Of a DNA stretch of 64,000 bases, positions 35,462-46,283 are shown one piece after another (position 1 is the first letter of the stretch; each line of letters starts with the position of its first letter). Source of the stretch: an uncultured Bacteroidales bacterium. Its GTDB lineage: Bacteria; Bacteroidota; Bacteroidia; Bacteroidales; Bacteroidaceae. The DNA lies in assembly GCA_902768125.1 (NCBI GenBank), contig CACXKA010000003.1, positions 248,001-312,000 on the forward strand, given 5' to 3'. The notes under the pieces are model-generated. The model did not search any database. It worked only from the letters and a program-made list of their open reading frames with translations, and was not told the DNA's origin. A program made the position numbers and the translations under genes.

Positions 35462-36127
35462 GTGGCTAAGGTACAAATAGAAGCATCGTGGCTTGAGAAA
35501 TTGCAGTCGGAGTTTAACAAGCCCTATTTTGAGCAATTGATTCAGTTTGTCAAGACTGAATATGCGCAGGGGACTTGCTATCCTCCTGGTGCACTTATCT
35601 TCAATGCTTTCAATCTGTGTCCGTTGCCAAAGGTGAAGGTGGTGCTCATCGGACAAGATCCTTATCATGAACCACAACAGGCACATGGCTTGTGCTTCTC
35701 GGTGAATGATGGTGTTCCTTTTCCTCCGTCGCTCCGCAATATCTTCCAAGAGATTCAGACCGACCTTGGCAAACCTGTGCCACAATCTGGTAATCTGACC
35801 CGTTGGGCAGAGCAGGGTGTACTCCTTTTGAATGCCACATTGACGGTTCGTGCCCACATGGCAGCCAGTCACCAGAAACGTGGTTGGGAAGAGTTTACCG
35901 ATGCTGTCATTCGTCTGGTGAGTGCTGAACGGGAACATGTGGTGTTCATCCTGTGGGGCAGTTATGCACAGAGTAAGGCACCTTTGATTGATGCTTCGAA
36001 GCATTGCATCCTGCGTTCTGCACACCCATCGCCGCTCTCTGCCTATCGTGGTTTCTTTGGCAACCATCATTTCAGTCTCTGCAATCAATATTTACAACAA
36101 CATAACTTGACTCCAATAAATTGGTAG
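35462..36127 (+). CDS. ung: Uracil-DNA glycosylase
   Basis: The 221-residue protein removes uracil from DNA in base-excision repair. The active site [17 protein letters not shown] has catalytic Asp66, and the family motif [13 protein letters not shown] is at about residue 187. The start is GTG; the first upstream ATG is out of frame. A period-7 AT-rich array lies directly before it. It follows the PqqD-like gene by 28 nt and may be read from the same transcript, though its function is unrelated. Confidence 0.95.
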   Translation: MAKVQIEASWLEKLQSEFNKPYFEQLIQFVKTEYAQGTCYPPGALIFNAFNLCPLPKVKVVLIGQDPYHEPQQAHGLCFSVNDGVPFPPSLRNIFQEIQTDLGKPVPQSGNLTRWAEQGVLLLNATLTVRAHMAASHQKRGWEEFTDAVIRLVSAEREHVVFILWGSYAQSKAPLIDASKHCILRSAHPSPLSAYRGFFGNHHFSLCNQYLQQHNLTPINW

Positions 36128-36128
36128 A

Positions 36129-37355
36129 ATGATGAAAAGGCTTTTGCTTTTATTGATAGGGTTGACACATTTCTTTTTCGTGGTGAATGCCCAGACTTCC
36201 GACTCCATTATGGCAGCACACTTGCGTGCCAGAGGGGTGAAGATCTATGATGGCAACTCGGTACACCTGCTCAAGACCGGACATGACAAGTTTGAAGACA
36301 TGTTCGAGGCGGTCCGTAATGCCAAGTCATTCATCCATCTCGAATACTTCAATTTCCGTAACGATTCCATTGCTGGACTTCTCTTCCACCTGTTGGCACA
36401 GAAAGCTGCTGAGGGAGTGGAAGTGCGTGCGTTGTATGACGCTTTTGGCAATTCTTCTAACAATCAGCCTATCAAGGCACACATGCATGATTCCATCAAT
36501 GCCTTGGGTATTAAATTGGTGAAGTTCGACCCGATCCGTTTTCCTTGGGTCAATCATATCATTCCCCGTGACCATCGCAAGATTGTGGTGATTGATGGAA
36601 AGATTGCCTATACTGGTGGTATGAATGTGGCTGATTACTACATTGAGGGTATTCCCGAGATAGGCGATTGGCACGACATGCACATGCATATCGAAGGACC
36701 AGTGGTGAACGAGTTGCACACGATTTTCTGTCGAATGTGGTACAAGGCGACCAAAGAGTACATTGCTGGGGAGAAGTATTTCCCTTCCAAGATTTCCAGC
36801 AACGACAATCTGCGCATCGCTGTGATCGACCGCCACAAAGGTCAAACCTCCGATGCCATCCGTGACCTCTTTGCAGAGATGCTCAATACTGCCCAACATA
36901 AGGTGCTCCTTATCAATCCTTACTTTGTACCGACTCATCGGGTAAGAAAAGCTTTGAAGCGAGCTATCGACCGTGGGGTGGATGTGCAAATCCTCTTGTC
37001 TGCCAAGAGTGATATCCCGCTCACTCCTGAAGCATCCCATTATGTGGGTAATAATCTTGCCAAACGAGGTGCCAAGGTGTATCTCTTTCATGGAGGATTC
37101 CACCACACCAAGATTATGATGATAGACGACCTCTACTGTACCGTCGGTTCCAGCAATATGGATGCTCGCTCGCTCCGATGTGACTACGAGGTGAACACCG
37201 TGATATTCAGTAAGAAAACAACCAAAGAACTGACCGACCTGTTCAATGAGCAACTCAAATCCTCTACACTTATGCAGAAGGGCTATTGGGGCACTCGTTC
37301 CACAGGCAAGAAGTTCCAAGGCTGGTTTGGCAACCTCTTAACCCCCTTCTTATAA
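36129..37355 (+). CDS. Secreted phospholipase D / cardiolipin-synthase-like protein
   Basis: The 408-residue protein has a signal peptide (RLLLLLIGLTHFFFVVNAQ) and two HKD motifs: DHRKIVVIDG with His149, Lys151, Asp156, and HHTKIMMIDD with His326, Lys328, Asp333, the second followed by GSSNMDARS. Both match bacterial cardiolipin synthases, but the cytoplasmic N-terminal membrane helices are absent and an export signal is present, so a periplasmic phospholipid-modifying or degrading role is likely. The gap to ung is 1 nt and the next gene starts 2 nt after its stop. Confidence 0.85.
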   Translation: MMKRLLLLLIGLTHFFFVVNAQTSDSIMAAHLRARGVKIYDGNSVHLLKTGHDKFEDMFEAVRNAKSFIHLEYFNFRNDSIAGLLFHLLAQKAAEGVEVRALYDAFGNSSNNQPIKAHMHDSINALGIKLVKFDPIRFPWVNHIIPRDHRKIVVIDGKIAYTGGMNVADYYIEGIPEIGDWHDMHMHIEGPVVNELHTIFCRMWYKATKEYIAGEKYFPSKISSNDNLRIAVIDRHKGQTSDAIRDLFAEMLNTAQHKVLLINPYFVPTHRVRKALKRAIDRGVDVQILLSAKSDIPLTPEASHYVGNNLAKRGAKVYLFHGGFHHTKIMMIDDLYCTVGSSNMDARSLRCDYEVNTVIFSKKTTKELTDLFNEQLKSSTLMQKGYWGTRSTGKKFQGWFGNLLTPFL

Positions 37356-37357
37356 AT

Positions 37358-38848
37358 ATGAAAAAAATCCTTTTAATTCTATTATGTAGTGTTTCACTAC
37401 TATCCACCTCCGCCATCACCAACCCCAAGCGTGAGTTTCGTGGCGCATGGATTCAATGTGTGAACGGACAATATCTTGGCAAGACACCCGCTCAGCTTCG
37501 TCAGATGCTTTCCGACCAGTTGGACACTCTTCAGCAATGTGGTATCAACGCCATCCTTTTCCAAGTGCGTGCCGAAGGCGATGCCCTCTACAAATCCAAC
37601 TATGAACCATGGTCTCGTTATCTGACCGGCACGCAAGGTGTTGCTCCTGCTGACGGATGGGATCCTCTTGCATGGATGGTTGCCGAATGTCACAAGCGTG
37701 AGATGGAATGTCACGCATGGATTAATCCTTATCGTGCCAAGACGAAAGGAACAACAGCTTTGGCACAGAACCATGAAGCTATCCGCCATCCCGAACGGAT
37801 GTTTGAATACGATGGACTCTATATCTTCAATCCTGCCATCGCAGAGAACCGCCTCCACACCTGCATGGTGGTGGAAGACATTCTTCTGAACTACGATGTC
37901 GATGGCATTCACATGGACGACTACTTCTACCCTTATCCTGTCAAAGGACTTCCAATGCCTGATCAGGCATATTATGATGCTGACCCACGTGGGTATGCAT
38001 CCATTGATGACTGGCGACGTGATAACGTGAATATGCTCATTCACGACCTCCATCAGTTGGTGCGTGAAGTCAAGCCTTGGGTAAAATTTGGTATCTCTCC
38101 TTTTGGTATCTATCGCAATAGCCCTACTGGCATGAATTGCAAAGAGGGTAGTGCCACCTCTGGCACCCAGAATTACGATGACCTTTATGCTGATATCGTT
38201 TATTGGGTGAAGCAGGGATGGATTGACTATAATATTCCTCAGATTTATTGGAATTTGGGCACCAAGGCAGCTGATTACGAAGTACTCGTCAATTGGTGGA
38301 ACGACTATTGCGGAGGACGTCCTCTTTTCATCGGTCAGGACATCGAACGTACCGTTCAGGGTGTTGATCCCAACAATCCGAATTCTCATCAGATGTTGGT
38401 CAAGTACAACCTTCAGCGTTCTCTACCCAACATCCAAGGTTCTTGCCAATGGTATGCGGCTGCTTGTGTCAACAATCCAGGCAACTACCGTACCGTGCTG
38501 GAACAGATGTACCATTCCACACCAGCCCTTCAACCCCTCATGCCGTTCATCGACAAGAAGGCGCCAGGCAAACCAAAGAACGTGAATGCGCATAACTATG
38601 CGATGACAGGTACCGTCCTCACTTGGGAGGCTCCTAATGCCAAGAAGGAACTTGACCGTGCTCGTCAGTACGTCATCTATCGGTTCAATCCGGGTGAGAA
38701 GATTCGTCTTGATAATCCCGAGAATATCCTCGCTATCACGAGTGCCAACACCTACACGCTTCCATCTCTGAAGCGAGGCACTACGATTGTTGTGACCGCT
38801 CTCGACCGTCTTCACAACGAGTCCAAACCAGTGAAAGTAAAACTATAA
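37358..38848 (+). CDS. Secreted glycosyl-hydrolase-like protein (GHL10 family)
   Basis: The 496-residue protein has a signal peptide ([19 protein letters not shown]) and a GHL10 (YngK-like) TIM-barrel domain: [50 protein letters not shown] and [16 protein letters not shown] with acidic residues near the barrel ends. A fibronectin-III-like domain (about 410-496) ends it. The exact substrate is unknown; relatives may act on cell-wall or capsule glycans. ATG 37358 was chosen over the in-frame start at 37286, which would overlap the previous gene and precede the signal peptide. Confidence 0.85.
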   Translation: MKKILLILLCSVSLLSTSAITNPKREFRGAWIQCVNGQYLGKTPAQLRQMLSDQLDTLQQCGINAILFQVRAEGDALYKSNYEPWSRYLTGTQGVAPADGWDPLAWMVAECHKREMECHAWINPYRAKTKGTTALAQNHEAIRHPERMFEYDGLYIFNPAIAENRLHTCMVVEDILLNYDVDGIHMDDYFYPYPVKGLPMPDQAYYDADPRGYASIDDWRRDNVNMLIHDLHQLVREVKPWVKFGISPFGIYRNSPTGMNCKEGSATSGTQNYDDLYADIVYWVKQGWIDYNIPQIYWNLGTKAADYEVLVNWWNDYCGGRPLFIGQDIERTVQGVDPNNPNSHQMLVKYNLQRSLPNIQGSCQWYAAACVNNPGNYRTVLEQMYHSTPALQPLMPFIDKKAPGKPKNVNAHNYAMTGTVLTWEAPNAKKELDRARQYVIYRFNPGEKIRLDNPENILAITSANTYTLPSLKRGTTIVVTALDRLHNESKPVKVKL

Positions 38849-38862
38849 TATATTATATAAAT

Positions 38863-40470
38863 ATGCAGAAAATCATTATCTTAGACTTTGGTTCGCAAAC
38901 CACTCAGTTGATTGGACGTCGTGTCCGTGAACTGAATACGTTTTGCGAAATCATGCCTTACAACAAGTTTCCGCAGAATGATCCAGACGTGATTGGTGTG
39001 ATTCTGTCGGGTTCTCCTTACAGCGTTTACGAAGAACGTGCATTCAAGCTTGATTTCGCACAGATTCGTGGCAAGTATCCCATCCTCGGCATCTGTTATG
39101 GTGCCCAGCTGATGGCACACACCTTTGGCGGAAAAGTGGAGCCAGAGGGTACTCGTGAGTACGGACGTGCCAACCTCGAGTTCATGGAGGAAGGCAATCC
39201 TATCCTGAAGGGCTTTGCCAAGAACAGTCAGGTGTGGATGTCTCATGGTGACACCATCACCAAGTTGCCTGAAGGCTTCCGTTGCATTGCTTCCACCTCT
39301 ACCGTCAAGTATGCTGCTTATGCTGCTAACGATGAGAAGATTTGGGGTGTGCAATATCATCCAGAGGTGTTCCATTCTATCGATGGAACCCAGTTGCTGA
39401 AGAACTTCGTGGTGGACATCTGTGGTGGCAAGCAAGACTGGTCACCAGCATCCTTCGTTGATCAGACGGTGGCAGAACTTCGTGAACAGGTAGGTGATGA
39501 TAAGGTCATCCTTGGTCTCTCTGGTGGTGTCGATTCTTCTGTGGCAGCTGTTCTGCTCAATCGTGCCATTGGCAAGAATCTCACTTGTATCTTCGTGAAC
39601 AACGGACTTCTCCGTAAGAACGAGTTCACCGACGTGCTTCGCGATTACGAGTGCCTCGGACTCAACGTGGTGGGTGTCGATGCTTCTCAGAAATTCTATA
39701 CCGAACTGGCAGGTGTTTCCGAGCCCGAAAAGAAACGCAAGATTATTGGTGCTGGCTTCATCGATGTGTTCGAGGCAGAAGCCAAGAAGATAGATGGTGC
39801 TAAGTGGTTGGCACAGGGTACTATCTATCCCGACCGCATCGAATCCCTCAACATCACAGGTAAGGTGATCAAGTCTCACCATAACGTGGGTGGACTGCCA
39901 GAGAAGATGGGCCTCAAGCTCTGCGAACCCCTCAAGTGGCTCTTCAAGGACGAAGTGCGCCGTGTGGGTCGTCAGCTTCAGATGCCTGAACATCTGATTA
40001 CGCGTCATCCATTCCCTGGTCCAGGTTTGGCTGTCCGCATCCTTGGTGATATCACTCCTGAGAAAGTGCGTGTATTGCAGGATGCCGATGACATCTTTAT
40101 TCGTGGTCTCCGCAACTGGAAAGTCAAGCTTTCTGGCGAAGAAGCTCGTAGAGTCCTTGCTGCTGGAGTGCCAGCTGACATGCAGGATGGCGAGATTGAA
40201 GTATCTCTCTACGATCAGATTTGGCAGGCAGGTGCCATCCTCCTTTCCGACGTGAAGAGTGTCGGTGTGATGGGCGATGAGCGCACCTATGAGAACCCTG
40301 TATCACTTCGTGCTGTCACCTCTGCCGATGCCATGACTGCCGACTGGGCAAAGCTCCCTTACGAGTTCCTTGCCGACGTCAGCAACCAAATCATTCGCAA
40401 CGTTAAGGGAGTGAATCGCGTATGCTACGATGTGTCCTCAAAACCACCAGCAACGATCGAATGGGAGTAA
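38863..40470 (+). CDS. guaA: GMP synthase (glutamine-hydrolysing)
   Basis: The 535-residue protein makes GMP from XMP, ATP and glutamine. The class I amidotransferase domain has Cys78 in GICYGAQ and the His/Glu pair in QYHPEVFHS; the ATP pyrophosphatase motif GLSGGVDSS is at about residue 220, and the C-terminal dimerisation domain ends [17 protein letters not shown]. It has no promoter of its own in the 14-nt gap, so it is probably read with the upstream GHL10 gene. The GH51 gene follows 31 nt later. Confidence 0.97.
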   Translation: MQKIIILDFGSQTTQLIGRRVRELNTFCEIMPYNKFPQNDPDVIGVILSGSPYSVYEERAFKLDFAQIRGKYPILGICYGAQLMAHTFGGKVEPEGTREYGRANLEFMEEGNPILKGFAKNSQVWMSHGDTITKLPEGFRCIASTSTVKYAAYAANDEKIWGVQYHPEVFHSIDGTQLLKNFVVDICGGKQDWSPASFVDQTVAELREQVGDDKVILGLSGGVDSSVAAVLLNRAIGKNLTCIFVNNGLLRKNEFTDVLRDYECLGLNVVGVDASQKFYTELAGVSEPEKKRKIIGAGFIDVFEAEAKKIDGAKWLAQGTIYPDRIESLNITGKVIKSHHNVGGLPEKMGLKLCEPLKWLFKDEVRRVGRQLQMPEHLITRHPFPGPGLAVRILGDITPEKVRVLQDADDIFIRGLRNWKVKLSGEEARRVLAAGVPADMQDGEIEVSLYDQIWQAGAILLSDVKSVGVMGDERTYENPVSLRAVTSADAMTADWAKLPYEFLADVSNQIIRNVKGVNRVCYDVSSKPPATIEWE

Positions 40471-40501
40471 TTCCAATATACCTGAAACCTATAACACGAA
40501 C

Positions 40502-43027
40502 ATGAAGAAGACCTTATTGTTAGTGTTTCTGGCAATCAGTATGGTTGCCAGAGCACAGAGTGAGTACACAATCATAGTCGATAGTCGGAAACCCTCTGGC
40601 ATGATTGACGAGATGCTCTATGGACAACTCTTTGAGCATATCTATTTTAGTGCCAACAATGGTGTGTGGCAGGAACTGATTCAGGAACGTTCCTTCGAAC
40701 CTGAGCAGTATCCTGGCATCCATCCACGTGATGGCTATTTCGACGGTTGGTTTATGGATGACGACCAAGTGTTGCATTCGCCTACCCGTTACGAACAGCC
40801 ACTCAAGATCGACAGCATCAACACTTGTGACTTCGACTTGACGATGGATGTGAACTGGCGTGCTTACAAGTTGGCACGACGTAGTTGGAGTGGAGGTCTG
40901 ATGGACATCCGTTTCGCTTTACGCAACAAAGCAGATGGCACTCCTTATTTTGTCCGCATTCACGATCCTTATTATGAGAGCCGTACTTTCACGCCAGCTC
41001 AGACACAGTCGCAGATTGATGCTGCCAACGAAGCTGCTGCCCGTGCAGCCCTTCAGCAACAGAGTGCTACAGCCGACTTCTCTATCTGTCAGATGGAAGT
41101 ACGTGAATCGCAGGGCTTTGGAGGACGTCCAGGACGTCGCATGAATATGTTAACGCCATTGGTGTCGGCTCCTGCTTCGAAAGAGCAGGTGAATGAGGAT
41201 CAGAAGTGGCACAAGCTGCGTGTGGAAAGTCGTGGTAGCAAAGTGACCGTGTTTTGGGACGGCAAGGAAGTGCTGAGTTACGATGGTCTGGAGAAAGCCG
41301 ATCGCAACTTCCTCACGTTCTGGGTTAACTATACTGAGGCTACTTATCGCAACATCAAACTGACAGCCACCGATGGCAAAGTACTCTTCGAGGGCACTCC
41401 AGGAGATGTGCAAACCCCAGCTGTTGCTCAGCAATGGACAGCCTTTGGCGAGGGTGGCAAGTATCGTCTCATTAAGGACGATGCCGTGAATATGCGTTAT
41501 TCGCAGGAAATTACGGCAAAGACAGAAGCTGGTATTTTCCAAGGTCCACAGAACATCATCTCTGGCGAGAAATATGTCGGTTCCATTTATGCCAAAGGCA
41601 AGGGAGAACTGATTGTTGGTTTGCGTAATGCGAATGGTCAGTTTGTGGCACGTCAGTCACTTGGCAAGGTGGGTAAGGATTGGCAGAAGTATTCTTTCAC
41701 ATTGACACCTCAGACCAGTTGCGACGGCGATTTCGCTATCGTCGTGAAGGGTGGTACCGTTCAGGTGGATATGGCAACCATGACCACACTGACGGGTATC
41801 AATTTGGGTGGATTCCGTCCTGACATCCTGCAGGCGGTCAAGGAGCTGCATCCTACCTGTCTGCGTTGGCCAGGTGGTGGCTACGTGGCGCAGTACGATT
41901 GGAAGTGGGGTATTGGTCCACAGGAGAATCGTGAACGCTGGGCACATTGGATGTGGATGGACTACGACCAGAATTGTTTCGGTACTGATGAGTTCATCCG
42001 CTTCTGCCGTGAGGTCAATTCCGAACCCGTCATCGTGGTGAGCGTCAAGTTTGAACGCCCTGCTGAGGAGTACGACCAAATTTTGCAGGATGCTGTCAAC
42101 TGGCTGCGTTATTGCAATGCTCCTGCCACAGACGAGTGGGGCGCGAAGCGTGCCGCCAACGGACATCCTGAACCCTATAATGTGAAATACTGGGAGATTG
42201 ACAACGAGATGTGGGAGATGGGTATCGACCGCTATGAGAAGTGCGTGCGTGACTTCAGTACGGCGATGCGTAAGATTGATCCTTCCATCAAGATTATTGC
42301 TTGTGGTGGTTTCCAAGAGGATGAGCAGTTCATCAAGCGTAGCGGCAATTATTTCGACTACCTCAGCTTGCACCACTACGAGCAGCAAGGCGGCTATGCA
42401 ACCGGTCCCGTACGCTTGGGACAACAGTATGACCGCTATGCCAAGATGATAGCCGAAGGTCCCAATCCGAACATCAAGCTGTTCATCTCAGAATGGAACC
42501 TGAACAGCATTGACTGGCGAACTGGTCTCTTTGCCGGTGGATTCCTGAATACGTGCGAGGCTCGTGACGTGGTGGCGATGGGTGCAGCGGCTTTGTTCAT
42601 TCGTCGTACAGATGCCCCTGACTGGAACAACGCCTTCATCAACTTCGATTACAAGGATATGTTCAAGGCGCCGAACTGTCAGGTGACAGAACTTTGGTAC
42701 GACCATTTCTCCAAGTATCGTCTTGCTTACAGTGGTAAAACGGGGAATCTGAGCGTGAGCACCACCATGCAGGAGAATGGTTCGGGCGTGATTGTCAAGG
42801 TGGTGAATCCTACCGACCAACCTGCCACCTTGCGTGTCAAGGGTGATTGGAATGGTGTCAAAGGTGCTGCCTTCGAGTATTATGCTCCAGGTTCGCTGAC
42901 CGTAGCCAACAGTATGGAAAACAAGAACGCCGTTGCCTTGCAGAAAGCAACGCCAAAGACAGAAGGAACTGATGTGGTGCTTTCCCTGCCAGCTCTTTCT
43001 GCCGGTGTTCTGACGATTACAAAATAA
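40502..43027 (+). CDS. Secreted alpha-L-arabinofuranosidase, GH51
   Basis: The 841-residue protein has a signal peptide (KKTLLLVFLAISMVARAQ), an N-terminal concanavalin/LamG-like insertion (about 120-330) and carbohydrate-binding segment, then the GH51 catalytic barrel: RWPGGGYVAQYDWKWGIGP, acid/base Glu569 in WEIDNEMWEMG and nucleophile Glu664 in LFISEWNLNS. A beta-sandwich domain closes the protein. It releases terminal arabinofuranose from arabinan or arabinoxylan. A Gly/Arg-rich insert (GFGGRPGRRMN, about residue 204) resembles inserts in the GH43 proteins. ATG 40502 was chosen because the signal peptide starts there. Confidence 0.9.
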   Translation: MKKTLLLVFLAISMVARAQSEYTIIVDSRKPSGMIDEMLYGQLFEHIYFSANNGVWQELIQERSFEPEQYPGIHPRDGYFDGWFMDDDQVLHSPTRYEQPLKIDSINTCDFDLTMDVNWRAYKLARRSWSGGLMDIRFALRNKADGTPYFVRIHDPYYESRTFTPAQTQSQIDAANEAAARAALQQQSATADFSICQMEVRESQGFGGRPGRRMNMLTPLVSAPASKEQVNEDQKWHKLRVESRGSKVTVFWDGKEVLSYDGLEKADRNFLTFWVNYTEATYRNIKLTATDGKVLFEGTPGDVQTPAVAQQWTAFGEGGKYRLIKDDAVNMRYSQEITAKTEAGIFQGPQNIISGEKYVGSIYAKGKGELIVGLRNANGQFVARQSLGKVGKDWQKYSFTLTPQTSCDGDFAIVVKGGTVQVDMATMTTLTGINLGGFRPDILQAVKELHPTCLRWPGGGYVAQYDWKWGIGPQENRERWAHWMWMDYDQNCFGTDEFIRFCREVNSEPVIVVSVKFERPAEEYDQILQDAVNWLRYCNAPATDEWGAKRAANGHPEPYNVKYWEIDNEMWEMGIDRYEKCVRDFSTAMRKIDPSIKIIACGGFQEDEQFIKRSGNYFDYLSLHHYEQQGGYATGPVRLGQQYDRYAKMIAEGPNPNIKLFISEWNLNSIDWRTGLFAGGFLNTCEARDVVAMGAAALFIRRTDAPDWNNAFINFDYKDMFKAPNCQVTELWYDHFSKYRLAYSGKTGNLSVSTTMQENGSGVIVKVVNPTDQPATLRVKGDWNGVKGAAFEYYAPGSLTVANSMENKNAVALQKATPKTEGTDVVLSLPALSAGVLTITK

Positions 43028-43043
43028 AGATTTATTCATCAAT

Positions 43044-43077
43044 AAGAGAGGGGCGCGAATCATCGCGTCCCTCTCTT
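43044..43077. terminator. Bidirectional terminator between GH51 and sppA
   Basis: The arms AAGAGAGGG and CCCTCTCTT enclose a second inner stem CGCGA/TCGCG. It serves both convergent genes. Confidence 0.75.
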
Positions 43078-43097
43078 GTGTTGTTGATGCTATCGTC

Positions 43098-44882
43098 TTA
43101 GAGCTTGAACTTCAGACGATAGGGGAGAGCAGCCTGCATGCCACTCTTTTGGCGTACATTCTTGATATCTGCCCAGAATGAATAGTATTCGCCGAGGGTT
43201 TCCTTGAGTTGCTTGTCGGCATAGCTGCTGCCTTGCATCTCTTCGAGGAGTTGGTCAAAGACGGTGGTCTTGGCGGGATAGTTCATGATAGATGCCTCAT
43301 CCACCTTGGCGAGTTTCTTAGCCTTCTCAATGGCAGCATCGAGACTACCGAGTTCGTCAACCAAACCGATTTGCTTGGCATGGAGTCCTGTCCACACGCG
43401 GCCCTCGCCAATCTTCTTGATGTCATCTTGTTTCATCTTGCGGCCATCAGCACAACGCTTGGTGAAAAGTTCATAGCCATTGTTGATGTACTTCTGGGCG
43501 ATGGCACGTTCCTGTTCTGTGAAAGGACGAGAGATGTCGCCGAAGTCAGCATACTGGTTCGTCTTGACCGTGTTGAAATGCACACCCAGTTTGTCGTTCA
43601 GCAGTCCGCTGGCGTTGGGGAACATGCCGAAGATGCCGATGGAACCTGTGATGGTGGTGGGCTCGGCATAGATGTAGTCTGCAGCACAGCTGATGTAGTA
43701 TCCGCCAGAAGCGGCCATGTCGCCCATGCTGACCACGATGGGTTTCTTTGCCTTGATCTTCATCACCTCATGCCAGATTTGTTCGCTGGCAAAGGCGGAA
43801 CCGCCACCAGAATTCACACGCAGCACGACGGCTTTCACGTTGTCGTCATCGGCAAGTTTCTGTAAGTCTTTGCTCACAGTCTTACCCACGATTTCAGGTG
43901 AGTAGTCCCACTCCGAAGTGGGTTCTTCCACGATGTCTCCCACGGCATAATAGACTGCCACGACATTGCCGCTGATACCCTTTGGCTCGTTGTTGGCGAT
44001 GCCGGCAAGGTCTTTCACGGAGATGGTGTTGTAGTCGTCAGGACTGTCCACCTTCATCATGTTGGCGATGGTCTGCTTCACGGCGTCGCTGTAGGCAATT
44101 TTATCGACCAGCTTCTCCTTCTTATAGACGGTTGTCTCACGCAGAAGCATCATGGAGTCAGCGAGTTCGTTGAGCTTTGCCTCGCTGATGCCGCGGCTCT
44201 TGCTGACCGCCTTGGTGATTTCGCTCCAGATTTCTCTGTCGTAGGTTTCAATCTGTTCGCGGTTGGCATCGCTCATTTCAGAGAGCAGGTAAGGCTCCAC
44301 GGCACTCTTGTAAGTACCCACTTTCACCACCTGCATGTCCACGCCAATCTTGTCGAGCAAGTCCTTGTAATAAGTGACGGTGCTGCTCAGTCCGTCCCAC
44401 TCGATGACGCCTTGTGGATTCACAATCACGGAGTCGGCAGCCGAACAAAGGTAATAAGCACCTTGCGTGTACAGGTCTCCATAGGCAACGATGAACTTGC
44501 CTTCCTTCTTGAAGTCCTCCAGCGCCTTGCGGATGGTCTGCAAAGTGGCTGGCATCGCACCTGCGAATGTACCTGCTTCCATATAGATGCCCTTCACTTT
44601 CGGTTCCTTCTTGGCATGCTCAATGGCGTTGAGGATGTCGTCAAGACCCTGTTCCGTCAAAGCTGAGTTACCCAAGAGGTCGGCAAAAGGATTCTCCTCA
44701 CTACGTTCGTTGATGCTTCCCTCCAACTGGATGACCAGCACGCTGTTGTCTTTCACGTTGGCAGTCACGCTGTCCATGGATGCCATGCCCATCAGACAGA
44801 AGATGGACAGGATGGTGATGATGGCCACCACCAGGAAGATGCCCACGACGGTGGCGCATACATACTTAAAGAACTGTTTCAT
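43098..44882 (-). CDS. sppA: Signal peptide peptidase SppA (protease IV)
   Basis: The 594-residue inner-membrane serine protease digests leftover signal peptides. It has one N-terminal membrane segment (VCATVVGIFLVVAIITILSIFCL), the 67-kDa form's duplicated S49 domains, general-base Lys192 in VGTYKSAVEP and nucleophile Ser392 in GDMAASGGYYIS, equivalent to E. coli Lys209/Ser409. SGGGSAFASEQIW and TGSIGIFG are conserved. ATG 44882 was chosen; longer in-frame starts run through the upstream CPBP gene. It overlaps that gene by 17 nt. Confidence 0.93.
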   Translation of the reverse strand: MKQFFKYVCATVVGIFLVVAIITILSIFCLMGMASMDSVTANVKDNSVLVIQLEGSINERSEENPFADLLGNSALTEQGLDDILNAIEHAKKEPKVKGIYMEAGTFAGAMPATLQTIRKALEDFKKEGKFIVAYGDLYTQGAYYLCSAADSVIVNPQGVIEWDGLSSTVTYYKDLLDKIGVDMQVVKVGTYKSAVEPYLLSEMSDANREQIETYDREIWSEITKAVSKSRGISEAKLNELADSMMLLRETTVYKKEKLVDKIAYSDAVKQTIANMMKVDSPDDYNTISVKDLAGIANNEPKGISGNVVAVYYAVGDIVEEPTSEWDYSPEIVGKTVSKDLQKLADDDNVKAVVLRVNSGGGSAFASEQIWHEVMKIKAKKPIVVSMGDMAASGGYYISCAADYIYAEPTTITGSIGIFGMFPNASGLLNDKLGVHFNTVKTNQYADFGDISRPFTEQERAIAQKYINNGYELFTKRCADGRKMKQDDIKKIGEGRVWTGLHAKQIGLVDELGSLDAAIEKAKKLAKVDEASIMNYPAKTTVFDQLLEEMQGSSYADKQLKETLGEYYSFWADIKNVRQKSGMQAALPYRLKFKL

Positions 44883-45813
44883 TGTTGTTAGGTATTTGAT
44901 TTGTTTGTTCTGTTGATTCGATGATTTCACTTGATTCGACGATTTCTGTGGCTTCACTCAGTTCCACGGCTGCTGTCGGTGTGTCGACAAATCGCTCGCT
45001 CTGATATTTCTGCCAGAAGGCTTTGAGCCAAAAGATGCCGATGACAATGATGGGAATGCAGATGCCCGAGGCCATAGCTGGTCCGCCCAGAAAATCCGAC
45101 AGTTGGGCTTCTTCGGCTTCCTCGCCCATCATCACCATCATCACCACAGCTGTGCTGTTGTTGACGATGTGCAATATACTTGGAATAACGATATTTCCTG
45201 TCTTATAGTATATGACACCGAAAACAAAACCAATAATGGTCGCAAAAGGAATCTGTGCTGGGTTCCAATGGATGATGCCAAACACCAATGCGCTTGCTGT
45301 GATTGCCACCCATTTATTCATGCCTCCTCTCAGCATCGAGCCGAGCAATGCCTCGCGGAAGACGAACTCCTCCACGATGGGACCGATGACACCAATCGAC
45401 AAGGCGCCTACCACGCTGAGGGACATGCCGGTGAAGATCTTCGACATGTCGTCGGGGAGGTCTAACATCTCGGAAAGGATGTCCGAGTAGAAGATCAGAC
45501 AGACAGCTCCGACGATGGCGAAGAGACCAGTCTTCCAGTCAATCATCTTGAAGTTCACCACGTACTTCCAGTCCACCAGTCGTAACAAGGCGAGGATGCC
45601 AATCATGAGGATGTCGCTGACGATGAGTCCCCAAGCCAATGCGTCGCCCATCATGAAGTAACTCATGAATGCCTCTTGGTTGCCCGACTTTGCAAGCGTC
45701 ATGAACACATCTGGATTTTTGGCAAATGCCACGGCCGCCATGACCAGCGCACCCACCACCTGCATCACCAGAAACATGATGATCACCAATATAGGATATA
45801 ATACTTTTTTCAT
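44866..45813 (-). CDS. CPBP-family intramembrane metalloprotease
   Basis: The 315-residue protein has about eight membrane segments and the CAAX-protease/bacteriocin-processing motifs: EEFVFREALLGSML (EExxxR), FGIIHWN and HIVNN, which bind zinc in this family. The C-terminal 50 residues are acidic and repetitive (SSEIIESTEQT). Such proteases process prenylated proteins or bacteriocins, or act in self-immunity; the substrate is unknown. It lies between the XRE regulator and sppA, so it may belong to a membrane-protein quality or stress operon. Confidence 0.87.
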   Translation of the reverse strand: MKKVLYPILVIIMFLVMQVVGALVMAAVAFAKNPDVFMTLAKSGNQEAFMSYFMMGDALAWGLIVSDILMIGILALLRLVDWKYVVNFKMIDWKTGLFAIVGAVCLIFYSDILSEMLDLPDDMSKIFTGMSLSVVGALSIGVIGPIVEEFVFREALLGSMLRGGMNKWVAITASALVFGIIHWNPAQIPFATIIGFVFGVIYYKTGNIVIPSILHIVNNSTAVVMMVMMGEEAEEAQLSDFLGGPAMASGICIPIIVIGIFWLKAFWQKYQSERFVDTPTAAVELSEATEIVESSEIIESTEQTNQIPNNNETVL

Positions 45814-45817
45814 AAGT

Positions 45818-45852
45818 CTTTAACCTTTAACCGTTAACCGTTAATCTTTATA
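45818..45852. repeat. Period-7 array before the CPBP gene
   Basis: CTTTAAC, CTTTAAC, CGTTAAC, CGTTAAT and CTTTATA lie in exact 7-bp register. The array ends 5 nt upstream of the CPBP start and includes the stop codon of the XRE gene. Confidence 0.7.
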
Positions 45853-46041
45853 TTCAAGAATGTCTCCGGGCTGGCAGTCCAACACCTTGCAGATAGCCTC
45901 CAAGGTGGAGAAGCGTACAGCCTTTGCCTTTCCCGTTTTCAGCACCGACAGGTTGGCTTGCGTGATGCCGATGCGTTCAGCCAATTCACCTGATGACATC
46001 TTCCTGCGTGCCATCATCACGTCTAAGTTCACGATGATCAT
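45841..46041 (-). CDS. Small XRE-family helix-turn-helix regulator
   Basis: The 66-residue protein is a single Cro/C1 HTH domain: RRKMSSGELAERIGITQANLSVLKTGKAKAVRFSTLEAICKVLDCQPGDILEY. It matches the small YozG-type regulators that usually lie next to DUF2975 membrane proteins, as is the case here. It probably binds DNA as a dimer and controls its own operon. It overlaps the upstream small membrane gene by 4 nt (ATGA). Confidence 0.9.
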   Translation of the reverse strand: MIIVNLDVMMARRKMSSGELAERIGITQANLSVLKTGKAKAVRFSTLEAICKVLDCQPGDILEYKD

Positions 46042-46256
46042 GATTCCGATGTTTTTTTAGAATGAGTTAATGCGAAAAATGCGTTTACAATGGAGCAAAT
46101 AGCAAAGGTGATGGTGCACCAGGTGTGGACGGTTACCTCTTCTCCTACCAGTTGCTGGTAGATCATCACACCCAGCACGCCGACAGCCACTACGCTACAT
46201 ACCAATAATGTCACCCACAATATGCGTTGTTTCGTTGTCAAATTATTCCATTCCAT
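46038..46256 (-). CDS. Small membrane protein with two predicted helices
   Basis: The 72-residue protein has two membrane segments (RILWVTLLVCSVVAVGVLGVMIY and TWCTITFAICSIVNAFFAL) and no recognised motif. ATG 46256 was chosen over the upstream in-frame 46289. It sits between a DUF2975 gene and the XRE regulator, suggesting a small membrane partner in the same system. Function unknown. Confidence 0.7.
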   Translation of the reverse strand: MEWNNLTTKQRILWVTLLVCSVVAVGVLGVMIYQQLVGEEVTVHTWCTITFAICSIVNAFFALTHSKKTSES

Positions 46257-46283
46257 AATATTCCTGATTTTATTGTTCTTAAA